A stretch of 64,000 nucleotides of DNA. Source: Fulvia fulva. Lineage: Eukaryota; Ascomycota; Dothideomycetes; Mycosphaerellales; Mycosphaerellaceae. This document shows positions 11,313 through 22,122 of the stretch, one piece after another. Made by a program: the position numbers and the translations under genes. Below the pieces are notes generated by a model. That model saw nothing but the letters and a program-made list of their open reading frames with translations. It did not search any database and was not told where the DNA came from. Where the stretch lies: positions 1,860,001-1,924,000 of the forward strand of contig NC_063018.1 of the NCBI RefSeq assembly GCF_020509005.1, given 5' to 3'. Positions within the stretch are counted from its first letter, which is position 1. Every line of letters starts with the position of its first letter.

Positions 11313-12393
11313 GAGCAAGGAAGGAATCGTATTTAGCAAGCTAGCTACGAGATAAGGTGACAAGTCTTAACCGCGCTTTCCCACTCATCTAGCACCACCG
11401 TGTAGCCTCGTTTCGAGAGGTTAGCCCGGAGCAAAAGCTTCCCTCTACGCCCTCCCTCCCTGTTTGCTCCTTAAGCCAATATCCACCTCCATAGGCCTAA
11501 GCCCTTTAGTGCTCTCTATTGACCGACATGCGCATCCGTCCTCTCGGGCTGTACAGACAGTGTCAGCCGTCGCTGCCAGTGTACACCACGCCCCAGGTTT
11601 TGACGCCCTTCGCGTTACCGCAGCCTATCTCTAGAAAGCGGCCGTCCATGCCTCGCAGGTTTGCTCGGGGCACACACCACGCCGGGCAGCGTACTCCTTG
11701 CGTTTCCACCTACTAACCAATATGAAGTTCCTTATCACCCTGCCCTCGATCCTCCCCGATCACAGAACTAATCCACTTGCATTGTACGTCTTTTCCCCGT
11801 CCTAACAGCCGTCTTTTCCTTGCTTAGGCTATCGTCTTTTCCTCGTCGCAATCTACTATGTCAGACTAGGTGCGTTGTGTAGCGGGACAGGCAGTGCCTC
11901 AGGCAAAACCCTCGTTCCCATACCGGGTGTTCAACAGGCCCTTACAGGCTTCGTCGCGTGTCCACCTACCCACCGCATTGCCCGCTGGCAAACACCAGAT
12001 TGTTTCGTAGTCCGCTCGACGCCGTTGCATAGTCCGCTCAGTTGTTGTTCTGTAGTCCGCTCGTCCAATGTTCGTCGCTTAGCCCGCTCGGTTTGCGGTC
12101 TCCGGAGGTGAAAATTCTGCACTCATACCAGAGGTGTCCTGTCGAGCGTATAGGCCACGGTTCCGCGCCCTTCTTACACGTAGAAAGAAGAGGGACTCGC
12201 TCCCGACACGAGTACACGCTCGTCGGATGGTTTTCATACCCGTTTTGCTGGTAGTCCTCTGTTCGCCGCGGCTTCGCCTACGCTACGCGCCCGTCGCGCC
12301 CACGACGCTCCAGCGTGAGAATACTTGGCTCTCTCGTAGCTAGACGAGAGGTTCGTAGCCGACACCACGTACAGGTGATTCTCGTCGTCGACC
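11313..12393 (-). repeat. 1081-bp non-LINE 5' module (WEIRD-like), copy 1
   Basis: This module is shared, in the opposite orientation, with 43722-44802; both copies are exactly 1081 bp between the same two ends. It starts GGTCGACGACGAG and ends at ccttccttgctc, read on the minus strand. It shows no convincing protein in any frame; only short non-conserved ORFs exist. It contains internal direct repeats: about three copies of ggaaaagacg and three to four of gagcggacta. It is likely the DNA copy of a discrete noncoding (or cryptic) transcript captured by LINE reverse transcriptase. Confidence 0.82.
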
Positions 12394-12406
12394 CATCAAT
12401 AAATAG

Positions 12407-14282
12407 AACCCCCCTAAGGAGCTTTGTCTAGACAACAGTCTTACTAGAGGGGGAAATAAGAGAAAATGATAGAGGTTATACACTGAACTACTTACTAAAC
12501 TAGTTCTATAAAACCAGGTTCACTCCTAGCTTAGGTATAAGCAGGACATCTTCTAAAACAACTTTTCTACTAGCTCTCCTACTCATCTCTACATTCCTAA
12601 TATAAGTGGCTAATAAAAACCCACCTCCCACTTTGATCTATTTCTTCCTTATTAAGGGAGTTATAGATCTAAAGAGGTAGCTTTGGTTAGTTATATAGGA
12701 TAAAGTATAGGAGTCAAGTAACTACTCTAACAAGGGGAACTTGCCTTAGACTTCTATAGTTAAGTAAGCCACTTTATCATACTTATCATCATTAGACATT
12801 GTCTCTAGGGATGAGCTGTATGAGTCACGTGACTCTTAGGCGGAAAAACCTTTTCTAGTCTTCTTTACTTTAGAGGTATAAGACTAGGCCTAGTTCTTCT
12901 AGAGTGACAGTATGTTAGAGCTGAGTTTCTTCACCATTTTCTTAAGTTCTTCTATAGAGGACTTCTCTCTTAGTGTCCTCCTTACAGTAGGTAGTAGAGA
13001 TCTCTTCTTCTTAATATATGTTATATTCTAGGAAGATAGTGGTTAGGAATGAGATCTAAGGACCTTTCTTGCCTTAGGTAGACTAGGGCAGTCCTTAATC
13101 AGATGATCCTTCTTATAGAGAAGGTAGGAGAGTAGTCTTGCTAGACCTAAGGGCTTGACCTAGGTAGCTGCTATACTATACTTAGCCTTAGAGGGATCTA
13201 ACCTAGCTTCTTAAGCCTCAAGGATCTTTAAGGTCCTTTTATAATCTATCTTTAGCTAAGCTATAATAGTATCCCTAGCTATATAGTAGTCAGGTGGTAC
13301 TAAGCTTAAGAGCTAGGTCATCCTCACATTAGCTTTCCTATAATACTAACCCTCTAGGTCAACATTAGCAATCCTTTTTCTAAGAGAAACTAGGTATGTC
13401 TATATAGATCTGATAGTGAACTCTTTACTTATCTCAAAGGTCACAAATTGCTTTATAAGCTTATATATATAGGTTAGTAGCACCTAGCTATACTTGTTCT
13501 AGAGATACACCTACTCCTTAGCAGCTCTTCTAGATTTATATAAGCCCTTAAGCTCAAATTCATCTTCTTCTATGATCCTACTAAGGATACTAAAGTTGTA
13601 CACTATATTGTGTCTTGTCTATATTAGCGTATTAAGGATCTCTTTAGTTATAGCCTCTTCTTAGAATTTCAGAGTCTTGCCCTTAATGTTGTCAAAAGAC
13701 ACTTCTATTAGGTCATCAATTATAAAGAATGCTGATTGGCTCTCTATCTTATATCTCTAAAGGTTGAACTATCTCTTCTAATTATCCCTCCTAAGAATTG
13801 GGATTTTGCCTCCCTTCTCCTCTATCTTCTCTTAGTATAGATCTATAATAAATTGGATATAATAAAACAAGGTGTGTATGTTCTAAAGTAGTGGCTTAGA
13901 TCCTACTAAGGCTTCTAGTATAGAATAGGAAAGTTCGTAGGTGTCGATACTAAGGCCTACTTAGTAAAGTAAAGAAGGAGCGGTATAAGGTCTCGGGGCT
14001 AGGACATAGGTCTGTCTCTCCTAGCAGAGCTTCAAATGACTTACTTGAAGTCCTTCTTAATAGTATCTCGATATACTTCTACCTATAGAGTATCTTTAAG
14101 GTATTAGCTTTAAGTAAGCCGTATAGAGTCCTTGTCTAGGTTACCTATTACTTAGTATCGAACTAAGCTCCTTAATAGGATAGATAGGGTAGACTTCTGA
14201 TTCCTAGATGTTTTCTGCTACGATAGTAAGGGATATAAGTAACCTATACTGATATAGGTTGCTCTTATTCCTATATAAACTC
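12407..14282 (-). pseudogene. Copia gag and leader, RIP-degraded
   Basis: The minus-strand frames are broken, but a zinc-knuckle remnant is readable near 13085-13140 (native Cys codons changed to Tyr, followed by KDCPSLP). Upstream a low-identity Copia gag (UBN2-like) pattern covers about 13200-13900. The part next to the LTR (about 13900-14282) is leader sequence. This belongs to the Copia element 3937-14529. Confidence 0.7.
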
Positions 14283-14294
14283 GGGCTTATAACC
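14283..14294 (-). other. Copia primer-binding site, complementary to the anticodon loop of initiator tRNA-Met
   Basis: Directly inside the 5' LTR the minus strand reads ggttataagccc. The plus strand, gggcttataacc, equals the initiator tRNA-Met anticodon stem-loop gggctcataacc with a single C-to-T at a CpA, the RIP signature. Use of a half-tRNA-iMet primer is known for Drosophila copia and several fungal Copia elements. Confidence 0.75.
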
Positions 14295-14529
14295 TATTGA
14301 ACAGGTACGGGTAGATAGTAGCGGAGTAGAGTAAGAGATCAATCTTTAACTGACTAATAGCACAAGTATATAGCAATATATTAGGAACCAATATGTTGAT
14401 TGTGTTAGATGTCTATCTAAGCTAAAGGGGAGAGAAGGTATTTCCCTATAAGCTAAGTCATCGTAGATACCTTAGGCTACTAGATCACTTCCTAATTGTT
14501 AACTCCCTTTAAGATGCTACATCTTAATA
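14295..14529 (-). repeat. Copia 5' LTR (235 bp)
   Basis: Same length and ends as 3937-4171, with a few substitutions mostly of the C/T or G/A type. It is followed by the target duplication TAGGC at 14530-14534. Confidence 0.9.
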
Positions 14530-14534
14530 TAGGC

Positions 14535-15859
14535 CTTATTATTATATCCTAGGGTATCGAGATAGACCCGGAGAAATTAGAATATATATAGACCTAGGAA
14601 GCACTAACTAATCTTAAGGATATATAAGCCTTCCTAGGATTCGCGAACTTCTACCGTAGGTTTATCGAGGCCTTCTCTCGTATTACATCCCTATTAACTA
14701 ACCTAACGAAGTCAGATAGGCCTAGTAATCACAAGAACCGTAGAATTAACTAGACTAATAATTGCTAGAGGGCATTCGAGGCGTTAAAAGTAGCGTCTAG
14801 TAAGGCGGGTATACTAGTATACTATATACCGGGTAGGTAGACCGTCGTCGAGACTAACTCCTTAGACTTTATTAATATAGGTGTACTCTTATAATACGAC
14901 GAGTAGGGAGTGTTATATCCTATAGCTTTCTATTCGAAGAAGCTAAGCCCCTAGGAGTATAATTACGAGATCTACGATAAGGAACTCCTCGCGATTATTA
15001 AAGTATTCGAAGAGTAGCGCCCGGAGCTTACTTACGAAGTAGACGAGGACGGCGATCTAGTCAAAGTGTTTATAGACTATAAGAACCTCGAATGTTTTAT
15101 AACTACGAAGTAGCTAAATCGCCGATAAGCGCGATAGGTAGAATTTCTATTATAGTACAACTTCTAGATTATATACCGCCTAGGTATATAAGGAACGAAG
15201 CTAGATAGCCTAACGAGACGTAGCTAGGACCTTCCGTAGGGAGTGGACGATCCGAGAAATTAGTACTAGTATTAGACATTACTTCTACTAGAGCGATTCC
15301 TTAAGATCGACTCTATACGAGCTACTATTGAAGATACGCCCGAAGAAGAAGAGACAACTCCCCTTAATCCTAAAGCAATCGAGTTTATTCTAGAACTAGA
15401 ACAGGTACTATAAACATAGCTAGCACTAGCTTAGGAAGTATAGACTACAACTGAAGCCGAAGTCGAAGCTAAACTCGAGTACTATATAACGACTACTTAC
15501 GCCCTAGACTAAGAACTTAAGGCGGTAATTAAGATACTACGGAAAGATAGTACTATCCCTCTACTCTTATAGAATGCGAAGATATACCCTACGTACTATA
15601 AGGTAGATAGTAATATATTATATATACGAAACTAGTACGATAGTTAGAGCCTATAGGTACCTAATAACTAGACCCTATAGACTCGGCTTATTAGAATGAA
15701 TCATAACGCTCTAGTAGTAGGATATCTAGGACGAGCTCGAATCTATAAACTCGTAGTACGAGAATTCTATTGGCCTAGCTTAGTAAGATTAGTACGTAGA
15801 TATACCGCGAATTACCGTATATACTATACGACGAAATCTCTATACTCCTAGCTACCTAG
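14535..15859 (+). mobile_element. Gypsy element, part 2: RT end, RNase H and integrase zinc-binding region, RIP-degraded
   Basis: This continues the Gypsy frame from 3936 after removal of Copia. RNase H is readable around 14750-15150, and the integrase N-terminal zinc-binding region around 15690-15840 (GRAR, then EFYWP). It is nearly identical to 47528-48869. Stops are frequent, and CpA is largely exhausted. Confidence 0.85.
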
Positions 15860-15864
15860 ATTAT

Positions 15865-16087
15865 TATTGAACAGGTACGGACTGCGTAGCCGTAGAAGAT
15901 AGGAATTATAGATTATGTGAATAAAGAGGGACCTAATAGGATAGCGTATATCTATATATAGTATCGCTAGTATAATAGTGTAGGTGTTTTAGGAGGGATA
16001 GCTATACTTAGGACTTGACTAGTAAGCCCTGATTACTAATCCCCCTAAGCACCTAATATTGACCCTATAACCTATATACTCTTAACA
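15865..16087 (+). repeat. Solo LTR of a second Copia-like family (223 bp)
   Basis: It starts tattgaacaggtacgg, like the 235-bp Copia LTR, but the interior differs. It ends ctcttaaca. The 5-bp target duplication ATTAT flanks it (15860-15864 and 16088-16092). The uninterrupted Gypsy relative shows no such insert at the same position. Orientation, by comparison with the 235-bp LTR, would be minus; the strand is given only as read. Confidence 0.8.
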
Positions 16088-16092
16088 ATTAT

Positions 16093-17110
16093 TATACCTA
16101 CTTTTAGTACTAGACCGACCTTAGAGGCACATTGCGGTAGACTTTGTAGTCGGACTTCCTAATAGTACCCTCGATAGTATAACCTATAATAACATTATAA
16201 CCGTAATAGATAGGCTAATAAAGGAAGTCGAGCTAATTCCGATCGGAGCGATAACTATATAGAGTACGGCAAGACTTTTCCTTAAGTATATATTCTCCCG
16301 ACGCGGATTACCTAACACTATTACTTTAGGCCGCGGTAAACAATAGGTTACTACCTTCTAGAAGAAACTTTATAAGATACTTTGTATAAGTCGTAAGCTA
16401 AGTTCTTTATACTACCTAGAAACTAATAGACAGTCGGAACATACTAACTAAGTAATATAATAGTATCTCCGTATATTTACTAACGAGGCACAAGATAACT
16501 AGGTAGAATAGCTTTGTCTAGCTTAGTTCGCGATTAATAACTACCTTTCTAAAACTACTAGTATGTCGCTATTCTACGCTACTTTAGGCTATAACCCTAA
16601 GTTTATAGAGCGCGTAGACCTAAGCGCTAGAAAAGAGGGAGGACTAACTACTCTCTAGCGACTAGATACGCGATCGGCTAAAGCCTTCGTACGCCGGATT
16701 TACGACCTTTATAAGCACCTTTAAGAAAATATACGGATATTATAAGCTCTCTAAGCTAAAGTAGTAAACCGCTACCGAAGTATCCTACTAGACTATAAAG
16801 TAGACGACTAGGTATACCTAAGTACTAAGAACATCTATACGACTCGACTATCTAAGAAGCTCGATAGAAGATACGCTAGCCCGTACTAGATTATAGAAGT
16901 TATACTAGCTAAGCTCTTATATAAACTGAGATTATCGGACGCTATAGTAGGACTCGATAACTACTTTCACACCTCGTTACTTTAGCGAGCTAATCATGCC
17001 GACTTCCTACTACTCGAAGGCTAGTATCTAGTACTACTACCGCCGATAACTATCGAGCCCGATACTACCGAAGCCGATATAGTCGCTAATATAGTCGTAA
17101 CACCTATATA
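16093..17110 (+). mobile_element. Gypsy element, part 3: integrase core, RIP-degraded
   Basis: The integrase core is readable with stops: HIAVDFVVGLP near 16120-16150, then the NRQSEHTNQ region near 16425-16450 that precedes the catalytic Glu, then the C-terminal part to 17110. The frame continues after the LINE insertion into the chromodomain at 22123. Confidence 0.85.
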
Positions 17111-17220
17111 TATATAAGGTAGAGGAGTAACTACTACCGGTTAATAAGAGAGTACTATTTAGTAGTAAGACTATTTAGTGGAATTGGTCTATATTCTTTA
17201 ATACTACGGGAGGACTCGGA

Positions 17221-18495
17221 ATGGCGACGACGGCGACGGAAAGAGACAGAGAACGAGGAGGAGATGAATGGGGAATGCTTTGTAGAAAGGCAGAGGAGAT
17301 GGTAATGGCAGAAGAGGGACAATTCCCAGAAAGAGCACTAAAAGGGGTAATAAGTGAGCTCCTCGGGGGACAGAAAGCACTCAAACAACAAACAGGAACT
17401 ACGATTAATAGAGCAATCGAAGCGACAAGAAACACCTTCCAGAAAGACCCAAGGCAGGCCCAAGGCCTAAAGACATATGCTGCAGCAGCAACGAGCCCCC
17501 CACTAGCCCCCTAAAGCACGGTAGTCCGCATACACATCACAGACCAGCAGGAGAAGGAAGAGGTAGGCAAGATGACAGGAATGGAGATAGTAGAAAAGCT
17601 TGGGATGAAGGAGGTAGTAGGAGCAAAGGCAGACAATAGAGGGGTAAGACTGTTTACAGCCCACACACAGGACAAGAAGACCCTAGAGATGAACAAGGAA
17701 TGGACACTAAAGATTGGCAAGACAGCAAAGGTCTCCCATCAGCAATACATAGTCATTGCACATAGAGTCCCAAGATCCTTCAACATACAAGAAGACATGC
17801 CAAGCCTTCAGAGACAGAACCAAGCAACAGTCCCAGGACTACAGATCACAAAAGTGGCATGGGTCAGGAAGAAGATTGAAGAGACTAAGAAGGCCTCATC
17901 TCTCATCTTATGGGTAGGAACTGCAGCCTAGGCAAACAAGGTTCTAGACCAAGGACTATTCTGGGACTACGAGAGACTTGAAGCAGAGATACATCAGAGT
18001 AACCACAGAGTCCTCCAATGTTTTAAGTGTCAACAGTATGGCCATATTGCCCAGTGTAACAGACCTACACCAGTCTGCTCCCACTGTGCTGGTGATCACG
18101 TAACCCAGGAGTGCCAGAAGAAGAAGGAAGACACGAGATGTGCAGCTTGCGGAAGGAAACATCCAGCATGGTCAAACCAATGTCCAGCTAGACTTGCAGC
18201 CCAGTGGAAGGCGAGGGAAGCCAGAGTAACAACTCCTGCAAGATTCTTAGTGGGGGAAAAAGACCAGCCAGCAAGGACCTTTCACCCAAACAAGAGACCA
18301 AGGCCGCAAGATGAGCTAATACCTGCAATGGGGAGGCCAACACACCTGTTCAGAGCAGGACAAAGCAATGGACAGATGAGGATACACCAGATGATAGGGA
18401 GCCAGCGGGAGGAGTCGGAACAAATAGAGCAACAAAGCCAGGAGAACCAGCCCTACAACCAACCACATGACCAGCCAGACACACCCATGTCCTAA
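17221..18495 (+). pseudogene. LINE ORF1 (zinc-knuckle Gag-like RNA-binding protein), two nonsense mutations
   Basis: The frame covers 424 residues from ATG 17221 to TAA 18493-18495. It is interrupted by TAA at 17512 (expected CAA) and TAG at 17929. From about residue 267 it has tandem CCHC-type zinc knuckles: CFKCQQYGHIAQC, CSHCAGDHVTQEC and a third partial CAAC motif. This is the normal architecture of ORF1 in fungal Tad1-like LINEs, where the protein binds the element RNA. The C-terminus is Gln/Pro-rich. The terminal TAA overlaps the ATG of ORF2 by one base (TAATG). Both stops fit RIP transitions, so the protein is dead at this locus. Confidence 0.9.
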
Positions 18496-21400
18496 TGCCT
18501 CACACCAACAAGCTAACCATCATTCAGTACAATGTCAATAAAAGCAAGGACAAGGTCCAGAGGAGCTTCCTGCAAGCCCTGGACCCAGAGGTACACCACA
18601 TTGTGGCAATACAAGAACCATGGATCAGCCCACATACCAGAATCCCCTCAACAGTGAAGAGCCCAGAGTATCACTCAGTGGTCAACAGAACAGAGGGAGT
18701 CCCAAGGTCCTGCATCTACATCAGCAAGAAGGTGTCAACTGAGGACTGGCAAGCCTTGCCAAGGGCTGACAGGGACATTACCACAATACAACTAACGACA
18801 TCACATGGCCAGATCCTGGTCCACAGTGTGTATAACCCACCCCCAGAGTCTAGGAGTAGCACACAGCTACACACATTGGAAAGACTTCCAGAGGCAATGA
18901 GTCAACAAGCCCAGAACATAGTGGTTGGGGACTTCAACCTCCATCACCCAACATGGGGATCAGACTTCTTCCTAGCACACCACTTCCTGGTAGGCAGGCT
19001 TATTAGCCAGATGGAGACAGCCCAGCTAGGCCTAGTCACACCAAAGGGAACAGAAACATGGGCAAGAAACAACAGCTCTAGCACACTAGACCTGTGTTTT
19101 ATGTCCTATGCCCTGACACAGAAGGTGGAGAGTTGCAAAGTGAGCAGCCACCTTGAGTCCTCATCGGATCACCTCCCAATCCAGACGGACATCCAGCTCA
19201 CGGTTGAGGAAGAGAGGGAGCCAGAAGAGAAGCTCAACTGGAAAAAGGCCAACTGGTCACTAGTGCAGGAACAGCTAGAGGGTGAACTTGAATGGGTGAA
19301 CATAGACAACTTGTACACAACAGAGGGGATTGACTAGGCTGCCACACAACTGGTGACAGCCATGGAGAGAGCAGCCCAAGCCCACATACCTAAGAAGAGG
19401 TGGTCACCATACCAGAAGACATACTGGACACATGAATGCACAACCAAGGTCAAGGACGCAAGAAGGGCAAGGAGAAGATGGGAGCAACAACGTACCCAGG
19501 CCAATTGGGAGACCTAAAAGAATGCCTGCCAAGCCAAGAAAGCACAGATTAGGAGGGACAAACAGCAAGAATGGAGGTCCACTGTTGGGATGATCACAGA
19601 ACATCCAGAACAAATCTAGAGGCTAGCCAAGTGGGCAAGGAAGCCCGAAGATGAGAAGAACTCCCTACCCCAGTTTCCCCCAATACAAGACCAGAGAGGA
19701 CAGGTGCAAACCACTCCTAAGGGGAAGGCAGAGGCATTTGCAAGCCATTTCTTTGGGACCCAGGTGGAGGCAGACCTCAGCAACATCCCAGGAGCTCACA
19801 TCCCACAACCAAGAGAGGCTAGCTGGCATGTAGATGCTAAGGAGATTGAGGGAGTCATTAAGAAACTCAAGGGAAACAAGGCCCCAGGCCCGGACAAGAT
19901 CCCCAACTGCTACCTGAAGGCATGTAGAGACCTTATCACCCCAGTACTGGCACCAATCTTCACCTAATGTATGGCACAAGGCTATTGCCCAGGGATCTTC
20001 AAACAATCCCTCACATATGTCCTAAGGAAACCCCAGAAAGAGGACTACACTAAACTAAAGTCATATAGGCCAATTGCATTGCTGAACATAATAGGAAAGC
20101 TCCTTGAAAAGATCATTGCTCAGAGGCTTACAGAGATTGTGGAGGAACATAACCTCCTCCCAGCAACACAGATGGGGGGCAGGAGAAAGAGATCCACCCT
20201 TACAGCAGTGGAGCTAATTACAGAACAGATCAGACACATCCGGCACTATAGCAACAATAGAGTAGCATCACTGCTCTCACTTGACATATTAGGAGCCTTC
20301 GACAACGTCTCCCACACTAGGCTCATCCACATCCTAAAACAGAAGGCTATCCCAACATAGATCGTCACATTTGTGCAATCATTCCTCCAAAACAGAACAA
20401 CCCAAATCCTCCTTGGAACCTACAAGGCCCCACAGACACCAATAGCACGCACAGGGATCCCACAAGGATCCACACTCTCGCCAATCCTCTTCCTCCTCTT
20501 TGTGGGAGACCTAATGCCACTCCTGGAGACAACAAACACTACAGCATCAGGATTTGTAGATGACACAAACATCCTAGCATGGTCAGACTCCACAGAACAC
20601 AACTGCAACCTCCTCGAGGAAAGACATAAACAGTGCGAGAAATGGGCAAGGGAACACGGGGCAAAATTTGCACCAGACAAGTACCAGCTTATCCACTTCA
20701 GCAGGGCAAAGACAAAACACAATTTGCAGGCAACAGTACAGATCCAGGGCTTTGAAACTCACCCTACACAGGAACTCAGGGTCCTAGGGATATGGCTGGA
20801 CCCAAAGCTTAGCTAGGGTCCACAGGTGAAGAAGGCTCAGGCAAGAGCAGACACAAACAGACAGTCTATAGAAAGGCTTACAGCCTCCACATGGGGCGCA
20901 ACCTTCTCTAAGGCAAGGATCATGTACAAGGCTATTGTCAAACCTGCAATGATGTATAGAGCAGCAGTCTAGGCAGCAGCAAAGCATACCCCAAAGAGGA
21001 TTGAGGAACCCCTTAACAGAGCCCAAGCAGCCTGCCTGAAGAGAGTACTTAGGGCCTACAAGTCAACTCCCTACAAGACATTGGAAATGGAGTCAGGAAC
21101 TGCTCCTATCAAAGAATACCTCCAAGGCCTAAGGAGCCAATATGCAGGCAGGACATCTGCATACCAAGTACAGGGAGCCATCCAAGCAGCCACACTGAAG
21201 ATCAGAACCCAATGTACAAGGAAGAGGAGACCCAACAGGCCACACATTATCCCACAAAAGTAAAGAGACCTTGCAACATTTCAAGAGATCACGGCAGCCC
21301 TTGAACAAGGGGAGGCCCACAGAGGCCAAGCCAGCTCAAGAGACAAAGACAAGAAGAAACAAAGCCAAGCTGAGCAAATTGCAGGATACCTCTGGGAAAA

Positions 21401-21906
21401 AAAACTGGAGCCAACAGCACGTAAGACCAGGGGCCCCACTAGCAGCAAGAACATTTGGAAGGTACAACTACCACATCTACAAGGACCTGAAGAGGGCAGA
21501 AGCAAGTATAGCCATCCAGATCCGTTCTGAGCACATTGGGCTTAGGGCATACTTGCATCAAAGAAGAGTCCCAGGACATGAATCCAAGAGCTGCCCATGT
21601 GGCTACCTGTCCCAGAACCCGGAGCACATGGTCCTAGTCTGCAAGGAGTGGGTCAGAGGGAGGAGTCTATGGAGAGCAAAGGCAAGAGATAGGCAGTACC
21701 AAGCCATTATCAAGAACAAACGAGACATACAAAGGGTAACAAGGTGGATCCTGTCGGAGAACTACCTTGAACAGTTCTCTCTTGCAGTGGAAACAGAGAG
21801 ATGGATTGAGAAGAGGGAGGAAGAGAGAAAGGAGGAGGAGATAAGGAGGAGGATAGAGGAACAGGGAATGAAGAGGAGGACAGAACTAGGGCCGCGGGCA
21901 AGGTAG
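18495..21906 (+). pseudogene. LINE ORF2 (AP-type endonuclease plus reverse transcriptase), eight stops and one frameshift
   Basis: From ATG 18495 the frame holds an endonuclease/exonuclease/phosphatase domain (QYNVNK at residue ~12, GDFNLHHPTWG at ~145, SSDHLPI at ~224). The RT domain follows with YRPIALLN, GIPQGSTLSP at ~653 and the catalytic FVDD at ~687. The C-terminus has a Cys/His motif (CPCGYLSQNPEHMVLVC). I see no RNase H. Premature stops lie at 19335, 19515, 19617, 19965, 20358, 20814, 20970 and 21261. Those with a relative to compare (for example PKLSW at 20814) replace Trp or Gln, as RIP predicts. An A8 run at 21397-21404 breaks the frame; A7 would restore agreement with the relative at 10004-11312. 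Total length 3412 nt equals 1137 codons plus one base. Confidence 0.93.
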
Positions 21907-22122
21907 TCACAGGGTAACAACCATGACACTAGCGCACCCTAAAGGGAGGAAAACGGGAAGAACAAGAGAAGGACAAATCCAAGGAGAGGGAGAGGAGGTT
22001 TTCACCCGTTACTCGGGTTTCCTACCTACATAAATATACTCTATAGCGAGAGACCTGCATAGGCCAAGAGGTACCAAAACAGGCAAATGAATAATCTATC
22101 TATCTATCTATATAAGGTAGAG

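Larger units (their letters stand above)
9807..12393 (-). mobile_element. Chimeric (MINE-like) retroelement 1: 1081-bp module fused to a 5'-truncated LINE
   Basis: A 13-bp target duplication catcaataaatag flanks the insertion (9794-9806 and 12394-12406), inside Copia. On the minus strand the element begins with the 1081-bp non-LINE module (12393-11313). It then switches within the RT active-site region of a LINE-2 copy and runs to the LINE 3' end with a tetranucleotide (tatc)n tail at 9807-9826. The LINE part has an intact reading frame and abundant CpA, so RIP was slight or absent. The structure equals the 5' WEIRD plus 3' LINE organisation known from MINE chimeras of Magnaporthe. That the two parts moved as one unit is shown by the TSD lying outside both. 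Confidence 0.88.
3937..14529 (-). mobile_element. Full-length Copia LTR retrotransposon, minus strand, containing two later insertions
   Basis: Two 235-bp LTRs (3937-4171 and 14295-14529) flank the element. A perfect 5-bp target duplication TAGGC lies at 3932-3936 and 14530-14534. Removing the element and one TAGGC restores the Gypsy sequence exactly as it reads without interruption at 47560-47580. The body holds gag (12407-14294) and pol (6572-9793) on the minus strand. It is interrupted by the gag-only LTR element (4200-6566) and a chimeric LINE (9807-12393). Reading frames are broken by TAG/TAA codons, with moderate CpA depletion. Confidence 0.92.
17125..22108 (+). mobile_element. Full-length Tad/I-type LINE (family L3), lightly RIPed
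   Basis: The 4984-bp element is flanked by the 14-bp duplication tatataaggtagag (17111-17124 and 22109-22122), whose removal rejoins the Gypsy frame into its chromodomain. It has a ~96-bp leader, ORF1, ORF2 and a 3' untranslated region ending in a short (atct)n tail. It still contains many CpA sites but carries ten in-frame stops, each at a position where CAA, CAG or TGG is expected, plus one frameshift. The 3' end resembles the other LINE families here (conserved ggttttcacc / gggtttcc segment before the tail). Confidence 0.92.

Noticed and set aside
11519..12343. ORFs of 60-80 codons in the 1081-bp module
   Set aside because: None is conserved in the second copy beyond what the shared DNA forces, no domains are seen, and several overlap on both strands. 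Treated as noncoding.
17221..22108. Host gene cluster interpretation of the ORFs at 17-22 kb
   Set aside because: Zinc knuckles, endonuclease, RT, 3' tail and a 14-bp target duplication identify a single LINE.
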